Source of the DNA: CAYJIL01 sp964370235
GTDB taxonomy: Bacteria; Bacteroidota; Bacteroidia; Bacteroidales; Rikenellaceae
Reading direction: 5' to 3'
DNA: 25,241 bases
Assembly: GCA_964370235.1 (NCBI GenBank)
Contig: CAYJIL010000028.1
Span: 1-25,241 of the forward strand
Under the pieces are notes generated by a model, which did not search any database, was not told where the DNA came from, and saw only the letters and a list, made by a program, of their open reading frames with translations. Below are positions 16,488 to 24,954 of this stretch, piece after piece. A program made the translations under genes and the position numbers. Numbering within the stretch: position 1 is the stretch's first letter; each line of letters opens with the position of its first letter.

Positions 16488-17195
16488 TTAGATGTGCTCG
16501 CTAATCTCGCCTTTTACTTCGTATGGCTCGACGCCAAACTTGAATATCTTAACTGGCTCTGCACCAATAAGGTTTACTTTACCACCTTCGACATGTAGCA
16601 TACAGCCCTCTTGTAGACCAACAACCGTAGTTGATTGGTTAGCCTGAACATACTCTGCCAAGCGCATCATGCGTGTCTCGCCTGCAAAACCCGGAGGGTG
16701 AGCCTCGGTGTAGTGTGGGTTGATTTGAAAGCCCACAAGGTTAAGCGATGTAAAGCTAAGTGGCTCAACAATTGGCATATCGTTAGTTGTACAAAGTGTT
16801 GGAGCTGCTACACCCGAACCTGCACTCCATCCAATGTATGGAGTCTCCTGCTCTAGTGCTTTTGCTTTGATAGGCTCTACAAGCTTGTTCTCTTGCATTG
16901 TCTTTAGTAGGTTGAAAGTGTTACCACCACCCACAACAATAGACTCAGCCTCTTCAACCGCCTTTACAGGGTCTGCACACTCGTGAATCGAAGTTAGCTT
17001 AACACCAATTGCCTCGAATCTCTCTCTTACTTTGCGAGTATATTCATCCCAAGTGATTGTTACACCTGCATAAGGGATAAATAGAGCGCTCTTTACGTTG
17101 CTGCTCTTAAGGAATGCCTCGATATTAGGCATTGGGTATTGAAGATATGGCTCGCCTGCGTTGGTCGAGTTGCTGATAAGAAGTAATTTAGCCAT
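16488..17195 (-). CDS. pepE: Dipeptidase E (peptidase S51)
   Basis: This 235-residue serine peptidase cleaves dipeptides that begin with aspartate. The nucleophile is Ser124 in GWSAGSG. The likely catalytic His161 is in QINPHYTEAHPPG, and the glycine-rich VVGGGNTFNLL (88-98) shapes the active site, as in E. coli PepE. No signal sequence, so cytosolic. Length agrees with the family (about 229-240). It is the first gene of the pepE-yraN-metG unit and the start codon has a TATATTTG box 39 nt upstream. The role is peptide scavenging or turnover; whether it is coregulated with the upstream M49 peptidase gene is not shown. Confidence 0.95.
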   Translation of the reverse strand: MAKLLLISNSTNAGEPYLQYPMPNIEAFLKSSNVKSALFIPYAGVTITWDEYTRKVRERFEAIGVKLTSIHECADPVKAVEEAESIVVGGGNTFNLLKTMQENKLVEPIKAKALEQETPYIGWSAGSGVAAPTLCTTNDMPIVEPLSFTSLNLVGFQINPHYTEAHPPGFAGETRMMRLAEYVQANQSTTVVGLQEGCMLHVEGGKVNLIGAEPVKIFKFGVEPYEVKGEISEHI

Positions 17196-17233
17196 TATTC
17201 TATATTTTAAATTTTTATGTAATATTAATCCTA

Positions 17234-17241
17234 CAAATATA
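17234..17241 (-). promoter_or_regulatory. Possible -7 box of the pepE-yraN-metG unit
   Basis: On the minus strand TATATTTG matches TAnnTTTG and lies 38 nt before the pepE start. No good upstream TTTG is found at 19-21 nt. Confidence 0.4.
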
Positions 17242-17294
17242 CATCATCTTTTTGTTTTTATCTAGTTAAAAACAATTTTTTACCACCAAAATGG

Positions 17295-19244
17295 CTATAA
17301 GAACGAGTAGTCGCTACTATACCTCAACATTTGTTGGCTATAGCCCTCTGTGTATGATAGGGTAACATCTACTATTTTGCCATGCTCTACCACTGTGCTC
17401 ATAACGGGGTTAACAAAGCCCGAATACGGTGCTTGGTCGAGTGCTTTGTAGCGCTGTAAAACTTGCTTGTGAAGTTGTATATCTACCTTTACTCCATAGC
17501 CCTCTATTAGCTTTTTGGCGGCTGCTAAATCGCCCTGTGATTTAATACGTTGAATCTCTTTTAGCAGCTCGGCAAAATATTCCCTAATTTTTTGATAATC
17601 ATTTACAATTACATAGCTTTTGCCCTCTTTTTCGACAAGCTCTAACGAGCCATCACACTGGGCACGCTCTAGTGTCCACTTTGCAATTAACTGCCTACAT
17701 CGCATGTGTGCCTGCACCACATCTTTGCCTAGCTCGATGCGAGTTAGCTGCCCCATTAGTCCGTTGAAAAGATAGCTATAATATTCGGCCTGCATAACCT
17801 CCATCGATGGCATTATGCCTATATCGATTAGCTTTTGGTCGCCCATATAGTAGAGTGCGAACAAATCGGCACGAGCCTCTTCGAGTGGCGAGCCATAATT
17901 TTTGAGAGCATCGGTGCTCACCCCCGCAGCCAATTGCCCCGAACCATGCCCCAAACACTCGTGCAAATCGGTGTGCAAGTTACCTGCCAACGAACCATGT
18001 GTCTTTATTAAATCGGCAATCTCTTGTGAGGGGTAAAACTCTTGGGCATACCTGCCATCACTTGCTGCCGCTTTACTATAAGCATCGGTAATATTTTCGA
18101 TTGTAACCGACTTTGAACCATGCTCTTTGCGTATCCAGTCGGCATTTGGTAAATTAATTCCAATTGGTGTTGCAGGGTAGCAATCGCCACCAAGCATAGC
18201 TACTGTTATTACCTTTGCCGACACGCCTTTAACTTCGCTCTTTTTGTACTGAGGATCGATAGGCGAATTATCCTCGAACCACTGTGCCCATTGGCTCATT
18301 TTTTGGGTGCGAAGTGTTGCCTCCTCGTTGCGAAAGTTAACAAGCGCCTCCCAGCTACCTTTGTAGCCTAGGGGGTCTGAGTAAACTTCGATAAAACCAT
18401 TCACAAAGTCTACTGGCGAGTGGTTGTCTTTTGTCCACTTGATACTATATGCATCAAATAGCGCAAGATCGCCCGTTTGGTAAAACTCGATTAGCTTGTC
18501 GATATAACTCTTTTGCACATCGCTAGCCACACTAGACGCTTGTTTTAGGTGGTAGACTATCTTTTCTATTGCAGCAGAGTATTCGCCCCCTACTCGCCAC
18601 ACAGCCTCGCACAACTTGCCATCCTCGCCTATCTCTAGGCGGCTATTCAAACCGTGCGACACGGGGCATTCGGTATTGCCCTCTTGCAATTTTTGGGCAT
18701 AGAATGCTTCGGCTTGCGCTTGGCTCACTCCCTTGTATATATTGCTCGAAGAGGCGGCAATCATATCGATACCTTCTTCTTGTGAACATCGAGATTTATG
18801 TAACTCGGGGCAAAAGATTATATCGCATAACTCCTTGCTGCTAATTGTAGCCTGCTCCATTATAGTGCAGTTTTTTAGCTGATCCTCAAAGAATTCTCGG
18901 CTAAAATTGGGCACAAACTTATCACATGAGTAGTGATGATGTATTCCGCTCGAAAACCACACACGCTTTAGGTATGTTTCGAGCCCACAAAAATCTGCCA
19001 AGCTACGATCTCCGTTGTAGTTTGTGTAAATTTGCTCTAGCACTTTTCTAATCAATAGATTATGCTCAAAATGCTGATCGAAGAGTATATCACGCCCCGA
19101 TAGCGCAGCTTCGCTCAGATGGTATATCAATATTTTTTGTTGTAAGTCTAGCGATTCGAAGCCCGATACCACATATCTCAATATTTTAATATCATCGAAT
19201 CTATCTATCTGCCATTCAAATTGTGGCTCTGTTTTAGCTATCAT
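17295..19244 (-). CDS. Dipeptidyl peptidase III (M49 zinc metallopeptidase)
   Basis: A 649-residue enzyme that removes dipeptides from the N-terminus of short peptides. The zinc site is visible as HECLGH (428-433) and, 22 residues on, EEARAD (455-460), the two M49 signatures. HECLGH is the hexapeptide form reported for the Bacteroides thetaiotaomicron enzyme, in contrast to HELLGH in mammals. The N-terminus (MIAKTEPQFEWQIDRF) has no signal peptide or lipobox, so the protein should be cytosolic. The B. thetaiotaomicron form I recall is slightly longer (about 675 residues), which fits a missing leader here. It is followed after 99 nt by pepE, a second peptidase, and diverges from the GNAT-like gene. 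Confidence 0.95.
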   Translation of the reverse strand: MIAKTEPQFEWQIDRFDDIKILRYVVSGFESLDLQQKILIYHLSEAALSGRDILFDQHFEHNLLIRKVLEQIYTNYNGDRSLADFCGLETYLKRVWFSSGIHHHYSCDKFVPNFSREFFEDQLKNCTIMEQATISSKELCDIIFCPELHKSRCSQEEGIDMIAASSSNIYKGVSQAQAEAFYAQKLQEGNTECPVSHGLNSRLEIGEDGKLCEAVWRVGGEYSAAIEKIVYHLKQASSVASDVQKSYIDKLIEFYQTGDLALFDAYSIKWTKDNHSPVDFVNGFIEVYSDPLGYKGSWEALVNFRNEEATLRTQKMSQWAQWFEDNSPIDPQYKKSEVKGVSAKVITVAMLGGDCYPATPIGINLPNADWIRKEHGSKSVTIENITDAYSKAAASDGRYAQEFYPSQEIADLIKTHGSLAGNLHTDLHECLGHGSGQLAAGVSTDALKNYGSPLEEARADLFALYYMGDQKLIDIGIMPSMEVMQAEYYSYLFNGLMGQLTRIELGKDVVQAHMRCRQLIAKWTLERAQCDGSLELVEKEGKSYVIVNDYQKIREYFAELLKEIQRIKSQGDLAAAKKLIEGYGVKVDIQLHKQVLQRYKALDQAPYSGFVNPVMSTVVEHGKIVDVTLSYTEGYSQQMLRYSSDYSFL

Positions 19245-19264
19245 TGTTAACCGTTTTTGGTAAA

Positions 19265-19296
19265 ATTGTTAAATCTCACTATATTTTTTAACTTTG
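19265..19296 (+). promoter_or_regulatory. Promoter of the seven-gene plus-strand unit
   Basis: ATTG (19265-19268), a 20-nt spacer and TAACTTTG (19289-19296) match the Bacteroidota pattern with one mismatch. The first start codon is 43 nt downstream. It lies in the short 95-nt gap shared with the divergent M49 peptidase gene. Confidence 0.65.
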
Positions 19297-19339
19297 CATC
19301 CTAAGGAAATGTTAAGTAGTTACAAAAGTATAAAATATT

Positions 19340-20563
19340 ATGTCAAAATATAGTCTTGTTGAGGTAAAAGAGAGTAGTCAAGTAAAGGAATTTTTAGAAG
19401 TCCCAGTGCTTATAAACCGTGATAATAGCAGCTGGATTCGCCCATTAGATGTAGAGATTGAGGCAGTATTCAACCCTGCAAAGAATAAGTTACTGGCTAA
19501 TGGCGATATTATTCGCTGGATAGTACGTGACGAAAAAGGCGTTGCTGTTGGGCGTGTTGCAGCTTTTTATAACAACGATCTAGCAAAGCTAGAGACACTA
19601 CCTACGGGTGGTTGTGGTTTCTTTGAGTCGATTGACTCTAGCGAGGTTGCAACTCTACTACTAGATAGTGCACGTGATTGGCTAAAATCAAAAGGTTTGG
19701 AGGCGATGGATGGCTCGGTAAACCTTGGCTCAAGAGATAAGTTTTGGGGTGTATTGGTAGATGGTTTTGAGCACCCACCAGTTTATGGCATGAACTACAA
19801 CCCTCCATACTACCAAAGACTATTCGAGGAGTATGGTTTTGGCAACTACTTCAACCAACACTCATACTATATGGACCTTAACGGTGATAGCCTATCGCCA
19901 CAGGTGCAGGCTAGGTATGATCGTTTGATTGCAACGGGCGAATATGAGTTTCGCCACATGAACGACTCAGACTTTGAGACACTACCTCGCAACTTTGTAG
20001 ATATTTATAATAGTGCATGGGAGAACTTTACGGGTGTCCAAAAAATGAACTACGAAGATGGACAAAAGCTACTTAAAGAGATTAAGCCAATTCTAGACAA
20101 ACGTCTTGTACACCTTGCATTCCACAAGGGCAAGCAGATTGGTTTCTTTATTATGGTTCCCGACATATACGGTGCAGTAAAGCATCTTAACGGCAAATTT
20201 GACTGGTGGTCTAAGCTAAAGCTATTCTACTACCTAAAAGTGCGCCGCTCGTGCGATGTTATTCTAGGTTTGATTTTTGCTGTTGACCCTGCCTACCAAG
20301 GCAAAGGTGTCGAGAGCGGAATGATTAACAACGTAAAAGAGATTATCGAAGGCGGCACATACCACTATCGCCACTTAGAGCTAGCATGGATGGGCGATTT
20401 TAACCCACTAATGATGCGTATGGTCGAAAAGTATGTGGGTGCAAAACAATATAAGGTTCACACAACATTTAGGTATTTGTTTGATCGCACAGCTCCGTTT
20501 GAGCGTGCACCAAAGGTATCGGTAAGTAGAAAGCAAGAGGCAGAGATAGCAGCTAGAAAATAG
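19340..20563 (+). CDS. Uncharacterised GNAT-like protein
   Basis: This 407-residue protein looks like a GNAT-fold acyltransferase. The best evidence is FAVDPAYQGKGVESGMINNV near 313-332, where QGKGVE (320-325) fits the acetyl-CoA pyrophosphate-binding motif Q/R-x-x-G-x-G/A. HLAFHKGKQIGFFIMVPD (258-275) is like the strand before it. The N-terminal half (1-180) has similar strand patterns (GVAVGRVAAFYNND; NLGSRDKFWGVLVDGFEHPP), so a second degenerate GNAT domain is possible. No membrane segment, no signal peptide. It is the first gene of the unit with cvpA, 7 nt before it. Homologues appear in many Bacteroidetes as hypothetical or acyltransferase-like; I do not know its substrate. Confidence 0.85.
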   Translation: MSKYSLVEVKESSQVKEFLEVPVLINRDNSSWIRPLDVEIEAVFNPAKNKLLANGDIIRWIVRDEKGVAVGRVAAFYNNDLAKLETLPTGGCGFFESIDSSEVATLLLDSARDWLKSKGLEAMDGSVNLGSRDKFWGVLVDGFEHPPVYGMNYNPPYYQRLFEEYGFGNYFNQHSYYMDLNGDSLSPQVQARYDRLIATGEYEFRHMNDSDFETLPRNFVDIYNSAWENFTGVQKMNYEDGQKLLKEIKPILDKRLVHLAFHKGKQIGFFIMVPDIYGAVKHLNGKFDWWSKLKLFYYLKVRRSCDVILGLIFAVDPAYQGKGVESGMINNVKEIIEGGTYHYRHLELAWMGDFNPLMMRMVEKYVGAKQYKVHTTFRYLFDRTAPFERAPKVSVSRKQEAEIAARK

Positions 20564-20570
20564 TTATACA

Positions 20571-21128
20571 ATGAGCTGGATAGATATAATTTTTATTGCC
20601 ATATCAATATATGCCATTGTTGTGGGTTTTCGCAATGGTTTGGTGAGCGAGCTGTGTGGTTTAATAGGGCTTGTGATTGGTGGTTATGTAGCATACAAAT
20701 ATTGCAAACCCATTAGCCAATGGCTAAATATGGACTTTGAGCACAGCTATATTTTAGCTTTTATACTGTTGCTTATCGCTGTAATTGTCTTGGTGCGTAT
20801 TATATCTAAGGTGATAAGTTCGCTAGTTAGGGCAACTGGTTTTGGGGTTATTAACTCGATACTAGGTGCTACAATTTCGTTTTTTAAAATATCTCTTCTT
20901 TTGTCATTACTGTATTTGTCGCTAGATGCAGTTAATGCAACAACGGGGCTTGTTCCCCAAGGCGAGATTAGCAAATCAAAAACATATCGCCCAGTGAGGG
21001 CACTTGCAGGAATATTTTTCCCATATATGCATTTTCTTGGCGATTACTACGATGCAGTAAAAGATCGTATAGACCAAACAGCAGAGAGCATAGAGGATAT
21101 AGTTACCACCAAAACAGAGGCTAAGTAA
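20571..21128 (+). CDS. cvpA: CvpA family membrane protein
   Basis: A 185-residue inner-membrane protein of the CvpA family (named for colicin V production). Four hydrophobic segments are visible, near 4-20, 28-45, 60-80 and 100-118. The N-terminus has the family pattern WIDIIFIAISIYAIVVGFRNG followed by GLIGLVIGGYVA. The C-terminal 60 residues are soluble. The gene overlaps the rsgA start by one base (TAATG). Elsewhere CvpA proteins have been linked to envelope stress and bile resistance; the exact activity is unknown. Confidence 0.9.
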   Translation: MSWIDIIFIAISIYAIVVGFRNGLVSELCGLIGLVIGGYVAYKYCKPISQWLNMDFEHSYILAFILLLIAVIVLVRIISKVISSLVRATGFGVINSILGATISFFKISLLLSLLYLSLDAVNATTGLVPQGEISKSKTYRPVRALAGIFFPYMHFLGDYYDAVKDRIDQTAESIEDIVTTKTEAK

Positions 21129-22057
21129 TGGAGTACAGAGGCATTGTAATTAAGAGCACGGGTAGCAACTACACGGTCGAAGATCTTGATACGGGAGTCG
21201 AAATAAACTGCCGCATCAAGGGGCGCTTTCGCCTAAAAGGCATAAAAACCACCAACCCTATATCGGTGGGTGATCGTGTGCGCTACATAAAAGAGGACGA
21301 CACGGTGGGTGTTATTAGCACTATCGAGCCACGCACAAACTACATTATTCGCCGCTCGACCAACCTTTCGCACCAAGCCCACATTATTGCGGCAAATGTC
21401 GATAGGGCGTTCTTGGTTGTAACACTCGATTTTCCGTACACTCCATCGGAGTTTATGGATCGTTTTTTGCTAACCTGCGAGTTATATAAAATTCCAGCAA
21501 CAATCATTCTCAACAAAATAGATCTATTTCAAGGCGAAGAGATTGAGGCACTAATAGACGATTTTGAGGCTACCTACAAAGCAGCTGGTTATGATATGGT
21601 GCGACTTTCGGCACTACATGGCAGCGGAGTCGAAAAGGTTAAAGAGATGACTAGTGGCATTACATCGCTATTTGCAGGAAACTCGGGTGTGGGCAAATCG
21701 ACCCTCATCAAGCAACTTGCTCCCGAGTATGAGATACGCACAGGCGAAATATCAGATCACCACAAAAAAGGCAAGCACACAACTACATTCTCGCATATGT
21801 ACAAGATTGGCAAAGATAGCTACCTTGTAGATACACCGGGAATAAAGGGCTTTGGTCTCATAGACGTTGAGCCCGAAGAGATGGCAAGATATATGCCCGA
21901 CATATTTGGCTTTGCGCCCGATTGTAGATTCTCGAACTGCACCCACCGTCACGAACCGGGATGTGCGGTCAAAGTGGCTGCCGAAGATGGTAAACTGAGC
22001 GAAGATCGTTATAATAGCTACCTCAAATTGCTTGAGGGAGACGATAAGTATAGATAG
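21128..22057 (+). CDS. rsgA: Ribosome small-subunit-dependent GTPase A
   Basis: A 309-residue circularly permuted GTPase that checks late maturation of the 30S subunit. N-terminal OB fold (about 1-70). The GTPase motifs occur in the permuted order: NKID (129-132), SAL (161-163), GNSGVGKST (184-192), HTTT (217-220) and DTPG (235-238). The C-terminal zinc site is Cys266, Cys271, His273 and Cys279. The order G4-G5-G1-G2-G3 is diagnostic. Length is typical. It overlaps cvpA by one base and abuts trmH with no gap (TAG immediately followed by ATG), so translation is probably coupled. Confidence 0.97.
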   Translation: MEYRGIVIKSTGSNYTVEDLDTGVEINCRIKGRFRLKGIKTTNPISVGDRVRYIKEDDTVGVISTIEPRTNYIIRRSTNLSHQAHIIAANVDRAFLVVTLDFPYTPSEFMDRFLLTCELYKIPATIILNKIDLFQGEEIEALIDDFEATYKAAGYDMVRLSALHGSGVEKVKEMTSGITSLFAGNSGVGKSTLIKQLAPEYEIRTGEISDHHKKGKHTTTFSHMYKIGKDSYLVDTPGIKGFGLIDVEPEEMARYMPDIFGFAPDCRFSNCTHRHEPGCAVKVAAEDGKLSEDRYNSYLKLLEGDDKYR

Positions 22058-22786
22058 ATGGAAGATATAAAAGACAGAATAGAGTACCTTGCTGGTTTTG
22101 CAACAGATCGCAGGCGAGAGCTCCTAGAGGATGTATTAAGAGAGCGTAGTTCATACATGAGAGTGTGTATGGAAAACATATACTACGCACACAATGCTAG
22201 TGCTGTAATTCGCAGTGCCGAGAGTTTTGGGGTGCAACATATCGACATTGTAGAAGATCATATACCATTTGAGGCTAGCCAAGATATTGTTCGAGGTACC
22301 GACAAGTGGGTTACGATGGATCGTTATGCAATGAAGGATGCATCGCAAGTGCTTATTAACAAACTAAGAGCCGATGGTTACCGCATAGTAGCAACATCGC
22401 CACACGATGGTGATTTTACGCCCGAGAGCTTTGATATTTCGACACCTTTTGCCGTGTTCTTTGGAACCGAAAAGCAAGGCATATCAGATGTTGTAGAGCG
22501 TGAGGCCGATGCATTTATTAAGATACCAATGTATGGCTTTGTAGAGAGTCTAAACATTTCGGTGTGTGCAGCCATCATTATGCAAAGGCTAATGGACAGG
22601 CTTCGTTCGTCGTCGCTAGATTGGCGACTTTCGTCACAAGAGTATGACGCTGTACTGCTAGAGTGGCTAAAGTGTTCGGTTAAGGATGCCGATGGTATTT
22701 TGGCAAACTTTGACAAGATAAAGAGTGGTACTAAGCTAAACGAAGGGTCACTAGCAAACTATATCGAATCTAACTACAAGAAGTAA
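22058..22786 (+). CDS. trmH: TrmH-type SpoU tRNA 2'-O-methyltransferase
   Basis: This 242-residue SPOUT-class enzyme most likely 2'-O-methylates tRNA guanosine 18 with S-adenosylmethionine. Motif 1 spans NIYYAHNASAVIRSAESFG (40-58) with the probable catalytic Arg52. Motif 2 is FFGTEKQGIS (134-143). Motif 3 is IPMYGFVESLNISVCAAI (156-173), which forms the trefoil knot. The N- and C-terminal helices (1-38, 195-242) fit the TrmH layout. The residues agree with TrmH better than with RlmB; the position methylated cannot be shown from sequence alone. It follows rsgA without a gap, another RNA-maturation gene. Confidence 0.92.
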   Translation: MEDIKDRIEYLAGFATDRRRELLEDVLRERSSYMRVCMENIYYAHNASAVIRSAESFGVQHIDIVEDHIPFEASQDIVRGTDKWVTMDRYAMKDASQVLINKLRADGYRIVATSPHDGDFTPESFDISTPFAVFFGTEKQGISDVVEREADAFIKIPMYGFVESLNISVCAAIIMQRLMDRLRSSSLDWRLSSQEYDAVLLEWLKCSVKDADGILANFDKIKSGTKLNEGSLANYIESNYKK

Positions 22787-22787
22787 A

Positions 22788-23963
22788 ATGAACTATAAGA
22801 AACTATTTTTTGACCACGTGGCACAAACTTCGCCCTCGTCACTAGCAATAGAGATTGAGCGTGCCGAAGGCATATATATGTATAGCCCCGATGGTAAGGA
22901 GTATATAGATATTATATCTGGCGTATCGGTGAGTAATATTGGTCACTCAAACGCTGCTGTGGTTGATGCCGTGTGTAATCAGGCACGTGAGTATATGCAC
23001 CTAATGGTGTATGGCGAAATGGTGCAAAAGCCTCAGGTAGAGTATGCTGCAAAAATTGCATCGTATATGCCAAAGGGGGTTGATTCGGTATATTTTGTGA
23101 ACTCGGGCAGCGAGGCAATTGAGGGAGCAATGAAGCTAGCCAAGCGATTTACGGCAAGGGGCGAGATTGCATGCTTTAAGAATGCCTATCACGGCTCTTC
23201 GCAGGGTGCACTCAGCATGATGGGGGGCGACTTTTTTTCGTCGGCATACCGACCATTGCTACCGGGCATTACTCGCCTTGAGTATAACAACATAGAGAGC
23301 CTAGAGCTAATTAACGATAGAATGGCAGCTGTGTTTATTGAGCCCATACAAGGCGAAGGCGGTTTTATTCGCCCAAGCGATGAGTTTATGAGAGCCCTGC
23401 GCACAAAGTGTGACCAAGTGGGAGCACTGCTAATATATGACGAGATACAAACAGGTGTTGGACGTGTAGGCAAAATGTTTGCATGGGAGCTAGCGGGTGT
23501 CGAGCCCGATATCATCTGCATGGCAAAGGCAATTGGTGGTGGAATGCCACTAGGCTGCTTTGCGGCAAAAAAAGAGGTGATGGAGTGCTTTACCAACAAC
23601 CCAGTACTTGGGCACATAACCACTTTTGGTGGGCACCCAGTGTGTTGTGCGGCAGGTATGGCGGCAATGGAGTATATCGAACAAAACGATCTAGTGCAAA
23701 AGGCAAACGCAAAGGGTGAACTTTTTAAACAAGGCATAAACAATCCATTGATTAAGTGCGTGAGGGCACATGGTTTGCTTGTAGCTATTGAGTTTGAAAA
23801 CAGCCAAGTGTGTAACAACTTTTTAAAGAAGATGGTAGAAGTGGGCTTAGTGAGCGAGTCGTTCTTCTTTTGTGAACATGGCTTGCGAATAGCTCCTCCA
23901 CTAACTATTACCGAGAGCGAAATTGAAAAAGTGTGTAAAATGTTAAATTCAATAGAGCTATAA
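22788..23963 (+). CDS. Class III pyridoxal-phosphate aminotransferase
   Basis: A 391-residue fold-type I enzyme of the acetylornithine/4-aminobutyrate/ornithine aminotransferase group. PLP contacts are visible: NSGSEA (105-110), Asp218 in YDEIQTGVGRVGKMFA, and Lys247 in CMAKAIGGGMPLG, which forms the Schiff base. GGHPVCCAAG and GLRIAPPLTI are also conserved. No arginine, lysine or diaminopimelate genes flank it, so the amino donor is not settled; databases often label these 'aspartate aminotransferase family'. It starts one base after the trmH stop and overlaps rnhA by one base (TAATG). Length is normal. The group call is secure, the substrate is not. Confidence 0.93.
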   Translation: MNYKKLFFDHVAQTSPSSLAIEIERAEGIYMYSPDGKEYIDIISGVSVSNIGHSNAAVVDAVCNQAREYMHLMVYGEMVQKPQVEYAAKIASYMPKGVDSVYFVNSGSEAIEGAMKLAKRFTARGEIACFKNAYHGSSQGALSMMGGDFFSSAYRPLLPGITRLEYNNIESLELINDRMAAVFIEPIQGEGGFIRPSDEFMRALRTKCDQVGALLIYDEIQTGVGRVGKMFAWELAGVEPDIICMAKAIGGGMPLGCFAAKKEVMECFTNNPVLGHITTFGGHPVCCAAGMAAMEYIEQNDLVQKANAKGELFKQGINNPLIKCVRAHGLLVAIEFENSQVCNNFLKKMVEVGLVSESFFFCEHGLRIAPPLTITESEIEKVCKMLNSIEL

Positions 23964-24442
23964 TGGCCGAAATAATAATATATACCGATGGCGCTGCACA
24001 AGGCAACCCCGGCCCTGGTGGCTATGGGGCGGTGCTAATGTCGGGGCCACATCGCAAAGAGATCTCGGGTGGTTTTCGTCTTACTACCAACAATCGCATG
24101 GAGCTACTTGCAGTTATCGAGGCACTTACGCTAATAAAGGCAGATGGTAATAGTGTCACTATATATTCGGACTCAAAGTATGTGGTAGATGCAGTAGAAA
24201 AGAAATGGCTATTTGGGTGGCTAAAGACTGGTTTCAAGGGCAAAAAAAATAGCGATTTATGGATGCGATTCTATACACAATACCAGCGCCAACAAGTGCG
24301 TTTGGTTTGGATTAAAGGCCACGCCCAAATTCCCGAGAACGAGCGTTGCGATAGATTAGCGGTAGCCGCTGCGTCAAACAAAGCGGCACTAGCAGTTGAT
24401 GTTTTTTATGAAAATGAATTAGAAAGTGGCAGCGAGCAATAA
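23963..24442 (+). CDS. rnhA: Ribonuclease HI
   Basis: This 159-residue enzyme cuts the RNA strand of RNA-DNA hybrids. Every catalytic residue is present: Asp9 in YTDGAAQGNPGPGG, Glu47 in NNRMELLAV, Asp70 in IYSDSKYVVDAV, His120 in WIKGHA and Asp130 in NERCDRLA. The basic protrusion (KKWLFGWLKTGFKGKKN) matches the E. coli form. Length is typical (about 155). Its start overlaps the preceding aminotransferase stop by one base, and its last 17 bases overlap gtrA, so it is embedded in the operon. Confidence 0.97.
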   Translation: MAEIIIYTDGAAQGNPGPGGYGAVLMSGPHRKEISGGFRLTTNNRMELLAVIEALTLIKADGNSVTIYSDSKYVVDAVEKKWLFGWLKTGFKGKKNSDLWMRFYTQYQRQQVRLVWIKGHAQIPENERCDRLAVAAASNKAALAVDVFYENELESGSEQ

Positions 24443-24872
24443 GAGAACAAAGTTTAAAAAAGAAGAGGCACTGCGATTTATCATAGTGGGCATAGGGGCA
24501 TTTTTTATTAGCCTTTCGGTCTACTATATAATGTATGTGTTTGGGGCAGACCACAATCTATCCTACATAAGTGCATATGTGCTATCTACACTTTTTAACT
24601 TCTTTGGTTCTACGCTCTTTACATTCAAAAGCAGGCTAACAATTGGCCGTGCAATATCATTCGCTCTTAGCCATTTGTTTTGTTTGTCGATTCACGTAAC
24701 TGTGTTGAATATAATAATGGCATACTTGGGACTATCAGAAAAGGTAGCTCCACTAATTGTAATGGTTTTATTACTACCGCTAAACTTTACGATGATTCGC
24801 TTTGCACTAAGATATGACTTCAAACGAAGATATGATAACGTAAAGCGACATTTTAGGGCTAACAGATTGTAA
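24426..24872 (+). CDS. GtrA-family membrane protein
   Basis: A 148-residue integral membrane protein. RFIIVGIGAFFISLSVYYIM, then YISAYVLSTLFNFFGSTLFTF, FALSHLFCLSIHVTVLNIIM and PLIVMVLLLPLNFTMIRFAL are four membrane segments in the GtrA arrangement, with a basic cytoplasmic C-terminus (FKRRYDNVKRHF). GtrA-type proteins are thought to flip undecaprenyl-linked sugars for cell-surface polysaccharide modification. The start is a GTG inside the end of rnhA, giving a 17-base overlap in another frame; the next ATG would remove the first membrane segment, so GTG is preferred. It is the last gene of the seven-gene unit. Confidence 0.88.
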   Translation: MAASNKRTKFKKEEALRFIIVGIGAFFISLSVYYIMYVFGADHNLSYISAYVLSTLFNFFGSTLFTFKSRLTIGRAISFALSHLFCLSIHVTVLNIIMAYLGLSEKVAPLIVMVLLLPLNFTMIRFALRYDFKRRYDNVKRHFRANRL

Positions 24873-24896
24873 AGTTTAACGAATTTCATATATTTG
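24866..24896 (+). promoter_or_regulatory. Promoter before the truncated acidic-protein gene
   Basis: ATTG (24866-24869), a 19-nt spacer and TATATTTG (24889-24896) match the Bacteroidota pattern with one mismatch. The start codon at 24955 lies 58 nt downstream. The upstream box overlaps the end of gtrA. Confidence 0.65.
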
Positions 24897-24954
24897 TATC
24901 CGAATAGCTTATCATTAACCCAAAAAGTTGTGATAATCGTAATCTTAATAAATT

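Noticed and set aside
23189..24001. Minus-strand open frame of 270 residues
   Set aside because: It lies opposite the class III aminotransferase, whose PLP motifs are intact. Its composition (many Ser, Pro, Cys, Ile) is that of an antisense shadow.
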